Assembly: GCA_947494805.1 (NCBI GenBank)
Contig: CANLWK010000001.1
Span: 186,001 to 250,000 of the forward strand
Direction of reading: 5' to 3'
Source: an uncultured Croceitalea sp.
Lineage (GTDB): Bacteria > Bacteroidota > Bacteroidia > Flavobacteriales > Flavobacteriaceae
Length of the DNA: 64,000 nt
The translations under genes were made by a program, and so were the position numbers. This document shows, one piece after another, positions 52,630-60,294 of this stretch (positions within the stretch are counted from its first letter, which is position 1; every line of letters starts with the position of its first letter). The notes beneath the pieces were generated by a model. It was not told the origin of the DNA. It did not search any database and was given only the letters and a program-made list of their open reading frames with translations.

Positions 52630-53019
52630 TCAACTACTTTTTTTCAACTCGGTCTTAGCGAATGACTCTGTAACCTCTATTAGGTCTAGACTGCCAATGT
52701 ATACACCAGCTGCGATAAATGTTCGAATGTAATAGGTTTTTCCTGCTTCTAAATTTAAGGACAGTTTTTTCTTCTTTATTCCGAAAGTAGTTCTTCCGGG
52801 TTTAAATTGTAGTACGAGATGATCACCGTTTTTTATTCTATCATATCGTTCACCGTTTACCTTTAGGTTAAAGACCCAAGCGAAGCCAACGAGCTTTTTG
52901 GGGCGGTAGATATGTACGGTAACGACATCTTCAGACGGGGTTATTTTTAAGTTGCCCATGGACACTAAGGGAATGAACAATACATAGAATACAATAATGG
53001 GTTTTACTAGTTTTCTCAT
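52630..53019 (-). CDS. Standalone DUF2846 secreted protein
   Basis: A 129-residue exported protein with signal peptide (about 1-22) and a DUF2846 domain (VTVHIYRPKKLVGFAWVFNLKVNGERYDRIKNGDHLVLQF) that is clearly paralogous to the C-terminus of the anti-sigma-like protein at 51259. It lies upstream of the sigma gene on the same strand. Possibly the ligand or decoy of the fused domain, by analogy with sensor/ligand duplications (inference). Confidence 0.7.
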   Translation of the reverse strand: MRKLVKPIIVFYVLFIPLVSMGNLKITPSEDVVTVHIYRPKKLVGFAWVFNLKVNGERYDRIKNGDHLVLQFKPGRTTFGIKKKKLSLNLEAGKTYYIRTFIAAGVYIGSLDLIEVTESFAKTELKKSS

Positions 53020-53148
53020 GACGTTTAAATTAAATTGACTTCAAGGTATACTGCTATAATGCGAAAGGGTATCTATTCGCTGCCTGATGCTTTAGAAATT
53101 TCTGTAACATTTTTTAACGGAGTTCATCTTTTAATAAACTCAAAAGAG

Positions 53149-53997
53149 ATGAAAACATCAACCTGTTTATTCCTGGTCCTAGTTTTAGGCCAATTGACAA
53201 TTGCCCAGACATCATCGGCAACTGAGAAGACCAAAGCGGATTTCTTTCCAAATGAGAAAGCTAAAGTGTTGGTTTTGGGTACGTTTCACTTTAATTTTCC
53301 TGGATTGGATGAACATAGAACGTCTGATGAAAGTAAGATCGATGTATTGAAAGAGCCTAAGAAAAGTGAGGTGACCGATCTGATTGCCTACATTAAAAAA
53401 TTCAATCCAAACAAAATTGTGATTGAAGCAAAAACAGATTGGAACAATCGTTATCAGCTGTATCGAAAAGGTGCATACCGTGACAAAAGAGGTGAACGTT
53501 ACCAAGTGGCAATGCGGTTGGCACACGAGCTTGATTTGGATAGTATTTATAGCGCAGACGCACCGACCTTGGAAAGTGAACTTCTTGAGAAAGACTCCGT
53601 CCTCACAAGATCACTAACGGCAAATATTGATTGGAAGGCCAGTGACCCTTATTTAGAAAAGGCATTCGAGTGGTTCGATTATCGTGATGCCCAAATGAAA
53701 GAGAAACACTTGTTGACCTTTTTGAAAGAAATGAACACAAGAGAGGCGCACAACACCAATTTTGGGCTATATCTTACGCGTCAGATGGCAACCAAAGATT
53801 ACGACGGTGCAGATAATTTTTCCATTTGGTGGTACAATCGCAATGTGCGCATCTTTTCTAAGATCTTGCAGCTTACCGATGGCCCAGAGGATAGAATCTT
53901 AATTGTATTTGGTAATGGCCATGCAGCCATATTGCGCCAACTTTTTGAGGCGTCACCACAATATGAATTTATTGAGTTTGATAGTTTGGAGGATTAA
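53149..53997 (+). CDS. Secreted DUF5694 protein (first copy)
   Basis: A 282-residue exported protein with signal peptide (about 1-19) and DUF5694, a TraB/GumN-like domain with the characteristic opening VLVLGTFHFNFPGLD and the ending IVFGNGHAAILRQLF. Function unknown. ATG at 53149 is chosen over an upstream start because it gives a signal peptide. A paralogue lies at 63003. The stop shares four bases with the convergent hydroxylase. Confidence 0.75.
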   Translation: MKTSTCLFLVLVLGQLTIAQTSSATEKTKADFFPNEKAKVLVLGTFHFNFPGLDEHRTSDESKIDVLKEPKKSEVTDLIAYIKKFNPNKIVIEAKTDWNNRYQLYRKGAYRDKRGERYQVAMRLAHELDLDSIYSADAPTLESELLEKDSVLTRSLTANIDWKASDPYLEKAFEWFDYRDAQMKEKHLLTFLKEMNTREAHNTNFGLYLTRQMATKDYDGADNFSIWWYNRNVRIFSKILQLTDGPEDRILIVFGNGHAAILRQLFEASPQYEFIEFDSLED

Positions 53998-54869
53998 TTC
54001 TTAAACTTACCAAATCCATAGATCAATTGTTCCCAAAACCTTTTGGGCACTTTTTCTTCACCTGGGAAACCGAGTTCGATTGTACCACTATCTTCAGGGA
54101 TGTGGTTCGTGCCAAAAAGATAATCCCACAGACTCAGACTGATGCCGAAATTTACACCAAAGCTGTCTTTTGGCAATGTGTACGCATGGTGGTAAAGGTG
54201 CATGACCGGATTGTTGAAAATATACTTCAACGGACCATAGGTGATTTTAATATTGGCGTGGTTGAGGTGCCCTATGGCAATCGCCGTAAAATGCACAATA
54301 TAGGCCTGCTCGGGTTCAAAGCCTCCTAACAGCATGATCCCAAAAGTCTTTAAAGGTTTATAGAGCAGATTTTCCATCCAGTGGTAACGCAAGTGTGCCG
54401 CAAAACCCATCTCTTTGACGCTATGATGAATTTTGTGGAATTGCCAGAGCACCGGAAATTTATGCAACAGAACATGGGTAAACCATTGTACAAAGTCAAG
54501 TAAAATAAAAAATACCAACAGTTGAGTCCAAATGGGCCAAGATGAAAAATCGATAAGCGCTAGGCTAGTGGCCGTGATTCCTACATCAGAAAAAAGTGCT
54601 TCGAACATTTTGTACACACCGTTGATGACCAGTGCAAACAAGAAGAAGTTGAAAAACATGTAAAAGGCGTCTAACCAAAAGTCTTTTCGAAAGACAGACT
54701 GGTCTTTACGCCATGGAAATATAATTTCTAATATCCATACTAACAATGATATAGCTATTAACCCCCAAAAGTAATTGGTATACAAAGGCACTTCAAAAAA
54801 TATGGACTTCCAAGTCCAATCTACTGTGCCCAAGAATCCAGATATGAAGGCTTCAATATATTTTTCCAT
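53994..54869 (-). CDS. Sterol-desaturase/fatty-acid-hydroxylase family protein
   Basis: Integral membrane di-iron oxygenase of 291 residues with three histidine clusters: HVLLH (about 132-136), HKIHHS (about 144-149) and HLYHHAY (about 225-231), plus a C-terminal NHIP. Members hydroxylate or desaturate lipids, sterols or carotenoids. In a carotenoid-making genome it could modify pigments or hopanoids, but no direct link is seen. Six bases before the SorB-like cytochrome gene, same strand. Confidence 0.82.
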   Translation of the reverse strand: MEKYIEAFISGFLGTVDWTWKSIFFEVPLYTNYFWGLIAISLLVWILEIIFPWRKDQSVFRKDFWLDAFYMFFNFFLFALVINGVYKMFEALFSDVGITATSLALIDFSSWPIWTQLLVFFILLDFVQWFTHVLLHKFPVLWQFHKIHHSVKEMGFAAHLRYHWMENLLYKPLKTFGIMLLGGFEPEQAYIVHFTAIAIGHLNHANIKITYGPLKYIFNNPVMHLYHHAYTLPKDSFGVNFGISLSLWDYLFGTNHIPEDSGTIELGFPGEEKVPKRFWEQLIYGFGKFKN

Positions 54870-54875
54870 GTGAGT

Positions 54876-55331
54876 TTATTTCAATTCGTACCATTCGATC
54901 ACTTCAATATTCTCTCGGCGTCCTTTGGTTTCGGGACCATAGTTTTTAGCCAAATAGGTGATTATTTTAGTTTCGTTTTCTCCCAATCCCCATAAATTTT
55001 GCGTCTCTTGCATCCATTTGATAGTGGCTTTCCAACCCTCTTCACTCATATGATTTTGAGTGACCAATTTTGCCGAGTGGCAACTCGTACAATTTTGAAT
55101 TACAAGCTGCATATGTTCATCTTCTACAAAACCCGTTTCAATATGAATACCATCCACAATTTCTTCTTCACCCTCTTCAAAGGACTTGGTCACTACTGTC
55201 TCTGTTGATTGTAAAATTTTTGGATTGTGTTTCACATAAAACAACCCACCAAAAAGCAAGAGTATCAGGACCAAGAAAAGAAGTATTGGTCTTATGAGTT
55301 GTTTGCGATGTTTTTCGAGGTTATCATCCAT
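54876..55331 (-). CDS. Membrane-anchored cytochrome c (SorB-like)
   Basis: A 151-residue protein with an N-terminal membrane anchor (about 14-33) and one heme site CTSCH (Cys81, Cys84, His85). Met residues in NHMSEEGW or WMQ may be the sixth ligand. It sits four bases behind the sulfite dehydrogenase gene and is the likely electron acceptor for it. ATG at 55331; an upstream start inside the dehydrogenase gene is not needed. Confidence 0.85.
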   Translation of the reverse strand: MDDNLEKHRKQLIRPILLFLVLILLLFGGLFYVKHNPKILQSTETVVTKSFEEGEEEIVDGIHIETGFVEDEHMQLVIQNCTSCHSAKLVTQNHMSEEGWKATIKWMQETQNLWGLGENETKIITYLAKNYGPETKGRRENIEVIEWYELK

Positions 55332-55335
55332 TTGA

Positions 55336-56556
55336 CTACACAACTTTAACGGCAATACGATGACAGGCGTTGTTCAAATAACCTTTGGGATTCCAACCGG
55401 GCAACACCATGGGTTGACTTATGCCCTTACTATCCGTGGCCCTCGCCCAAACTTCATAGTATCCCTTTTTTGGAAAGTTGATTACTGCCTTAAAATGTTG
55501 CCATGCCAATCGGTTTATTGGTTTTTCAAGCGTACAGGTTGACCAAGAGCTTCCAAAATCTATGGAATACTCCACGTTGTGAACTTCTAACTCACCCGCC
55601 CAAGCATGGCCATTGATCAATAATGATTTATCGAGTTTGATCAAAGCTCCCGATTTTGGGTAGGTTATCAATGACTTTACCGGCATTGATTCAATAATGC
55701 ACATATCATCTTCCGCTACTTTACTACCAGGCGCAACCGTCTCGCAGGGTACGCGGTATGAGCTACCACCCATTTTGGCGCCGTCGTGCACTTTGTTGCG
55801 AACACTCAATCGGCTGATCCATTTTCCTGACGCCGAGGCAGGCCAACCGCCACACACCAAACGCAACGGAGATCCGTGTGCAATAGGAATATCTTCACCG
55901 TTCATTTGAAAAGCCAGTAAGGTTTCTTCTTGTTGGGCCTTTGCTATTGGAACCCCACGAGAGATGGGTTCTTTATTGGGGTCACCACTCAAATGCGTAT
56001 CAGCAGCATGATAACCAACATACATAGCATCATTTTTGACACCAACATCAGCTAAGATATCACGTAAACGGACTCCTGTCCAATTGGCGCAAGAGACGGC
56101 GCCAACGGTCCATTGGTTACCTTTTGCCGGCGGGTTGAATTCACTGCGTCCGTTACCACCGCATTCTAAGGTCAATTGATAGGTATAGTGCTTGAATTTG
56201 GCTTTAAGTTCCCTTAACGTATATGTTTTCTGATTTTTGACCGATTCACCGTCTATAACTAAGGTCCAAGACTTGGCGTCTATGGTATCAGGAATTCGAC
56301 CATTGTTACGAATGAACATGTATTTGTTCGGCGTGACCTTGTCATTTAGTAAATGGGCTTTGGCCTCAATATTCCAAGGTTTATCGTTGAGCACGACCAT
56401 ACGTTTATCCTTATTGAACAAAGCAAAGGGATCAGGGTCTTGCAATGCAATGGGTAGATAACCATTGGGTGCTTTGTTTGCAAAAACGATTCTTGTGCCA
56501 AGAAGGCCCGATAAAGTTGCCAAAGATAAATTTGATGCAAACTTTCTTCTATTCAT
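55336..56556 (-). CDS. Sulfite dehydrogenase, molybdenum subunit (SorA-like)
   Basis: Periplasmic oxidoreductase of 406 residues that oxidises sulfite to sulfate. Tat signal with Arg3-Arg4 (NRRKFASNL) at the start. The molybdenum-ligand Cys132 is in ECGGNGRSEF, followed by molybdopterin-binding segments and a C-terminal dimer (Mo-co) domain. Electrons would pass to the cytochrome encoded next. The promoter faces the Crp/Fnr operator at 56605. Confidence 0.9.
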   Translation of the reverse strand: MNRRKFASNLSLATLSGLLGTRIVFANKAPNGYLPIALQDPDPFALFNKDKRMVVLNDKPWNIEAKAHLLNDKVTPNKYMFIRNNGRIPDTIDAKSWTLVIDGESVKNQKTYTLRELKAKFKHYTYQLTLECGGNGRSEFNPPAKGNQWTVGAVSCANWTGVRLRDILADVGVKNDAMYVGYHAADTHLSGDPNKEPISRGVPIAKAQQEETLLAFQMNGEDIPIAHGSPLRLVCGGWPASASGKWISRLSVRNKVHDGAKMGGSSYRVPCETVAPGSKVAEDDMCIIESMPVKSLITYPKSGALIKLDKSLLINGHAWAGELEVHNVEYSIDFGSSWSTCTLEKPINRLAWQHFKAVINFPKKGYYEVWARATDSKGISQPMVLPGWNPKGYLNNACHRIAVKVV

Positions 56557-56575
56557 AAACTACAGGTAAGAATAC

Positions 56576-56649
56576 TAAAAATACTATAAAAATAAAGATG
56601 CTTGTGTAACCCATGTTACAGCATTTCATTTGGTTATGGCATACTTTTG
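56576..56649. promoter_or_regulatory. Two-way Crp/Fnr-type operator and promoters
   Basis: Central perfect palindrome TGTAACCCATGTTACA (56605-56620). To the right TACTTTTG (56642-56649) begins 29.5 bases from the centre. To the left TATTTTTA (56583 down to 56576 on the minus strand) has the same spacing and lacks only the final G. Thus one operator can activate both the dehydrogenase and the DUF2892 genes. Confidence 0.7.
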
Positions 56650-56652
56650 AAA

Positions 56653-56754
56653 ATGAAACTGAAAAACTGGCAAAAATTAGTATTGGTTTGCATAACATGT
56701 TTTGGCCTTGTTGGGCTTATGGTATTGTTCATTGAAAAACTAAAAATAACATGA
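56653..56754 (+). CDS. 33-residue membrane micro-protein
   Basis: Tiny open frame with a hydrophobic helix LVLVCITCFGLVGLMVLFI and two cysteines; stop and next start overlap (ATGA). Its ATG sits four bases after the -7 box, so it would be translated as a leaderless message if at all. It may simply couple translation to the DUF2892 gene. Expression is unproven. Confidence 0.4.
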   Translation: MKLKNWQKLVLVCITCFGLVGLMVLFIEKLKIT

Positions 56755-56957
56755 AGAAAAATATGGGCGGTATGGACCGCATTATTCGTTTTATCGTGGC
56801 ATTGACGGTCATTGCCCTTTATTATTTTAATATACTGAATGGTACGTTGGCATATGTGCTATTGGCATTGTCAGGTATTTTTATACTGACCAGTTTTGTT
56901 AGCTTCTGCCCATTATACAGCCTGTTCGGATTAAATACCTGCAAAATAAAGAATTGA
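56751..56957 (+). CDS. DUF2892 / YgaP-type membrane protein
   Basis: A 68-residue protein with two helices (about 14-29 and 32-50) and FCPLYSLFGLNTC. DUF2892 domains occur as the membrane part of YgaP-like rhodaneses, so a link to sulfur or persulfide handling is natural here. A paired palindrome and promoter lie just upstream. A strong terminator follows at 56980. Confidence 0.8.
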   Translation: MKKNMGGMDRIIRFIVALTVIALYYFNILNGTLAYVLLALSGIFILTSFVSFCPLYSLFGLNTCKIKN

Positions 56958-56979
56958 TTTTTTTGGTTGAGATGATTGG

Positions 56980-57018
56980 GCCGAACCTTGTCAATTGACA
57001 AGGTTCGGCTTTTTATTG
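56980..57018 (+). terminator. Strong rho-independent terminator
   Basis: Perfect 13-base stem GCCGAACCTTGTC / GACAAGGTTCGGC with AATT loop followed by TTTTTATT. Ends the DUF2892 transcript. Confidence 0.9.
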
Positions 57019-57093
57019 AGTGTCAAAACCTGATTGATATCATAAAGTATTACGAACTATGGAAATATATTTACCCTACCTAAATTTTGTAAT

Positions 57094-57225
57094 ATGTTTT
57101 TAGTAAAGATGTTTCCCTTAGTGGTTTGGGAAAACGGAATCTGGATGATTGGTGTTTTTGCCCTTGTTGTACTCATTCTAATAGGTGCGGTATTGAGCAT
57201 GATGAACAGTGGCAAAAAATCTTGA
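57094..57225 (+). CDS. 43-residue membrane protein
   Basis: A small open frame with one helix (MIGVFALVVLILIGAVLSMM, about 18-37) and a Lys/Ser tail. It lies between the DUF2892 terminator and the YeeE/YedE operator. There is no domain match that I know. Small size means the call rests on the hydrophobic pattern and position; expression is unproven. Confidence 0.5.
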   Translation: MFLVKMFPLVVWENGIWMIGVFALVVLILIGAVLSMMNSGKKS

Positions 57226-57247
57226 GTCATCTTTCTTTTAAATGCGC

Positions 57248-57295
57248 CCATGTAACCTAGGTTACATGGCAAAACATGTATTTGGCCTTTCTTTG
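57248..57295 (+). promoter_or_regulatory. Crp/Fnr-type operator and promoter of YeeE/YedE genes
   Basis: A perfect 22-base palindrome (57248-57269) with core TGTAACCTAGGTTACA; its centre lies 29.5 bases before TTTCTTTG (57288-57295), a TAnnTTTG box with one mismatch. The first gene starts 16 bases later. Confidence 0.7.
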
Positions 57296-57310
57296 TAAAA
57301 ATTTTCAGGT

Positions 57311-57868
57311 ATGGATATTCTTTTACAGCCTTGGCCATGGTATGTTTCTGGCCCTTTAATTGCGTTGACGATGGCAATCTTGATATTGCTGGGCAAGCGT
57401 TTTGGCATGTCGTCAAACCTGCGGACGCTTTGTACCATTGCTGGTGGTGATAGAGCCGCTGAATTCTTTAGATTTGATTGGAAAGCCCAACGCTGGAACC
57501 TTCTAGTTGCTTTGGGTGTTGTCATTGGAGGTTTTATAGCAATGAACTTTTTGACACTCGATACAGCTGTCGCCATTGGGCCTGAAAGTATTGGGCAATT
57601 ACAGCAATATGGTTTTGAAAGTGCCGGTAATGCATATATGCCAGTGGAGTTCTTTGGCAATGAGGCTTTTTCGCGCCCCAGAACACTTTTGCTTTTGGTG
57701 ATCGGTGGTTTTTTGGTAGGTTTCGGTGCACGATATGCGGGCGGATGTACTTCAGGTCATGCTATTTCTGGATTGAGTAATCTTCAATTGCCTTCATTGA
57801 TAGCGGTTATCGGTTTTTTTGTTGGAGGCTTGGTTATGGTTCATCTTATATTTCCCTTAATTTTTTAA
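57311..57868 (+). CDS. YeeE/YedE-family transporter, first half
   Basis: A 185-residue membrane protein with about five helices. It carries the conserved AGGCTSGH (Cys146) of YeeE/YedE proteins, which import thiosulfate or similar sulfur compounds. Normally this family is one chain; here it is two genes overlapping by one base, so the halves must associate. ATG at 57311. Confidence 0.85.
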   Translation: MDILLQPWPWYVSGPLIALTMAILILLGKRFGMSSNLRTLCTIAGGDRAAEFFRFDWKAQRWNLLVALGVVIGGFIAMNFLTLDTAVAIGPESIGQLQQYGFESAGNAYMPVEFFGNEAFSRPRTLLLLVIGGFLVGFGARYAGGCTSGHAISGLSNLQLPSLIAVIGFFVGGLVMVHLIFPLIF

Positions 57869-58284
57869 TGATGCGCAGTATAATTTATGTTTTGGTCGGT
57901 ATATTTTTCGGAGTCGTTATGTTCAAGTCAGAGGCAGCATCGTGGTTTCGTATTTATGAGATGTTTCAGTTTGAAGCTTTTCACATGTATGGTATCATAG
58001 GTTCGGCCCTAATTCTAGGGATGATCTTTACGCAATGGGTGAAAAAGAGCAATAGAAAATCATTGTTCGGAGATGATATTGTCATTGCCGATAAAGCGAA
58101 ATCATTTACACGTTACGCCGTTGGAGGCGTCCTTTTTGGACTGGGATGGGCCCTGGCAGGAGCATGCCCAGGACCTATGTATACACTTTTAGGTGCTGGC
58201 TTTATGCCGATACTTGTGGTTATTTTTGGAGCTCTATTGGGTACCTTCATATACGGACTTCTAAAAAACAAACTGCCTCACTAA
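57868..58284 (+). CDS. YeeE/YedE-family transporter, second half
   Basis: A 138-residue membrane protein with about four helices and the second conserved motif AGACPGP (Cys100), with GVLFGLGWALAG before it. Together with the previous gene it supplies the two Cys-containing half-repeats of the channel. TAATG overlap implies coupled translation. Confidence 0.85.
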   Translation: MMRSIIYVLVGIFFGVVMFKSEAASWFRIYEMFQFEAFHMYGIIGSALILGMIFTQWVKKSNRKSLFGDDIVIADKAKSFTRYAVGGVLFGLGWALAGACPGPMYTLLGAGFMPILVVIFGALLGTFIYGLLKNKLPH

Positions 58285-58432
58285 TTGCTTTTTTCCTTAG
58301 ACGAATGACATGAAACGAGCGATACAAAGATGCTTTTAGACCATAAAACGATAATTTGAGGTCGTGGGTAGACAATATCTTTTCTTTGTGGTTGTTATGT
58401 GATAATCCCCAAATTATCCAACCTACAAGCTT

Positions 58433-58837
58433 ATGCAACGAAAAGTATGGATTATTGACGATGATATGGTTTCGCAATTTGCTACGCGTTACTGTATTGA
58501 GCAATATGGTGAGCCAGTTCAAATTGAAACCTTCGCCAATGCAGAAGAAGGTTTGGTCGCTTTTACCGAATTGAAACTTCAAAACAGACCGTTTCCAGAA
58601 ATTATTTTTTTAGACCTTATTATGGATGATATGAACGGTTGGCAATTTATAGAAAACCTTCAAAAGCTTATAAAGAAGGCGCAAATGCCCGAGATTTATA
58701 TATTATCCGCTTTCTCACAATCAAATGATAGGGCAACTGCAAAAAAGCATAACATGGTTTCGGGCTATTTTGATAAGCCTTTAACACGTATTGGCTTAGA
58801 CAGGGTTTTTATGGTATCTGGTAAATTGAAAGGTTGA
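58433..58837 (+). CDS. Single-domain response regulator
   Basis: A 134-residue receiver domain: Asp10-Asp11, phosphoacceptor Asp61 (FLDLIMDD), Ser92 and Lys115 (FDKPL). There is no output domain, so it would act through protein contacts. No sensor kinase is next to it. ATG at 58433. Confidence 0.88.
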   Translation: MQRKVWIIDDDMVSQFATRYCIEQYGEPVQIETFANAEEGLVAFTELKLQNRPFPEIIFLDLIMDDMNGWQFIENLQKLIKKAQMPEIYILSAFSQSNDRATAKKHNMVSGYFDKPLTRIGLDRVFMVSGKLKG

Positions 58838-59203
58838 TCCAACACTTTTGCTTTAGCCCCTGAAGATTCATTTTTCAACCTCTCGAGCATTCTTTTTTAA
58901 AGTACGTATTAAAAATGACTTTTTGACAAAGCATCGAGTTCACCAACAATTAACTTCGCAAAGAGTTTATTCATCGCTCAAAAATCAATACTGAACGCAG
59001 CCATACCAGTTATAATAGATTGAAAACAAGTGGTTGGCACATTATACTTCATCGCTTTGCCCCAATTGAAGGGTCATGAAACATTTGAGATACCCCCCAA
59101 TCAATTTCTTACATCAGTTTTAACAGAGTTTAACCTCAGATACGTTTAATTTTACAGTAGCTGGATTTTCAAACTGGTCAAATAAAAGGTTGATGGCTTA
59201 GGT
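58838..59203. other. 366-base gene-free region
   Basis: No open frame above about 15 residues with a credible start and no clear hairpin. The last part presumably contains the promoter of the AraC gene, but I find no full TAnnTTTG with -33 partner. Confidence 0.4.
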
Positions 59204-60130
59204 ATGGGCAACATTTATATAGACAAGTATTATGATCATTTTTCTAAAGATGTTTATCGCGAGCCACCTGCGTTTGAAGAAGGTCGCAACTATATGATGC
59301 GTTTCAATACCAAAATGAAGAGCTATCAATATGATAACAATAACCTGACCATTATTTATTTTAATGAAGGTTGTGGAGGTATTGAATGGAAAAATAGGCA
59401 TCAAAATGTGGATAATGACAGTTTTATTGTCACCAATCCTAGTGAGGGTTGGTCTTATCTCAATGAACTTGATGACTGTATAGATGTTTTAAGTATAGTC
59501 GTATCAAAAAGACTAAAGAAAGAATTTGATACGTTTTATTTTTCGAAGAATGATGCTCTTATTGAGAATCCATTTTATGTAGAGAACCAAAATCGTTTTT
59601 TTATTGAGAAAGCTTTTTCTGCTGAGCACTATCCCTGTGGCAAACTGCTCAAACAGCTTCATAGATATAGTTTTGATGATTGTTTTGATTTTTTGGACGC
59701 CGAAGAAATGGCAATGGCCGTATTGAACAGCTTGTACAACAATCAATTTCGTGCCTATCGATTGGCCGATACCATAGTGGCAAAGAAGAAATCTACCCAG
59801 GTCGAAACATTCAAACGTCTGTTGGTGGCCCGTGAATACATTCATGATAATTTGGACAAAAAAGTGGCCTTTGATGAATTAGTGGTGGTTTCATGCTTGT
59901 CAAAATTCCATTTGTACAATTCCTTTAAAGCAGTATTTGGCAAAACCCCGCATCAGTATGCCAATTATATAAAGTTGTTAAAAGCAAAAGAGCTGTTGAT
60001 GGCCAAGAACAGTTCTGTAGGTGAGGTCGCTGCAGATTTGGGCTTTGGCGATGTATATGGTTTTAGTAAACTTTTTAAAAAATTCTATAATTCTTCTCCT
60101 TCGGCTTTTGCCCGGCCATCTTATAAATAG
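59204..60130 (+). CDS. AraC-family transcriptional regulator
   Basis: A 308-residue regulator. The C-terminal HTH pair is clear (FDELVVVSCLSKFHLYNSFKAVFGKTPHQYANYIKLLKAKELLM then SVGEVAADLGFGDVYGFSKLFKKFYNSSPSAFA). The N-terminal about 170 residues have no recognisable ligand domain. It lies upstream of the methyltransferase/C45 gene run and may regulate it (inference), though 164 bases separate them. Confidence 0.85.
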   Translation: MGNIYIDKYYDHFSKDVYREPPAFEEGRNYMMRFNTKMKSYQYDNNNLTIIYFNEGCGGIEWKNRHQNVDNDSFIVTNPSEGWSYLNELDDCIDVLSIVVSKRLKKEFDTFYFSKNDALIENPFYVENQNRFFIEKAFSAEHYPCGKLLKQLHRYSFDDCFDFLDAEEMAMAVLNSLYNNQFRAYRLADTIVAKKKSTQVETFKRLLVAREYIHDNLDKKVAFDELVVVSCLSKFHLYNSFKAVFGKTPHQYANYIKLLKAKELLMAKNSSVGEVAADLGFGDVYGFSKLFKKFYNSSPSAFARPSYK

Positions 60131-60246
60131 TTCTCTTAAACGATTGAACGTGGTCTTTCCTTTCGGTTTTGATCATGTATAAAAAGTTTGGCTACAACTA
60201 AGTGGTTTCTTCTTGAAAAAAGAGACTTTTTGACAAATGATCTTTT

Positions 60247-60270
60247 GGGCACGTAGGTAAATTCGTGCCC
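60247..60270. terminator. Inverted repeat with short T-rich tail before methyltransferase gene
   Basis: GGGCACG pairs perfectly with CGTGCCC across a 10-base loop, followed by CTTCTTATTT. It may end the AraC transcript or act as a leader hairpin of the next gene, which starts 24 bases later. Confidence 0.45.
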
Positions 60271-60294
60271 CTTCTTATTTAATATACTATTTCA

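Noticed and set aside
53035-53148. Upstream extension of the first DUF5694 protein
   Set aside because: It would put 38 residues before the signal peptide; the ATG at 53149 gives a normal exported protein.
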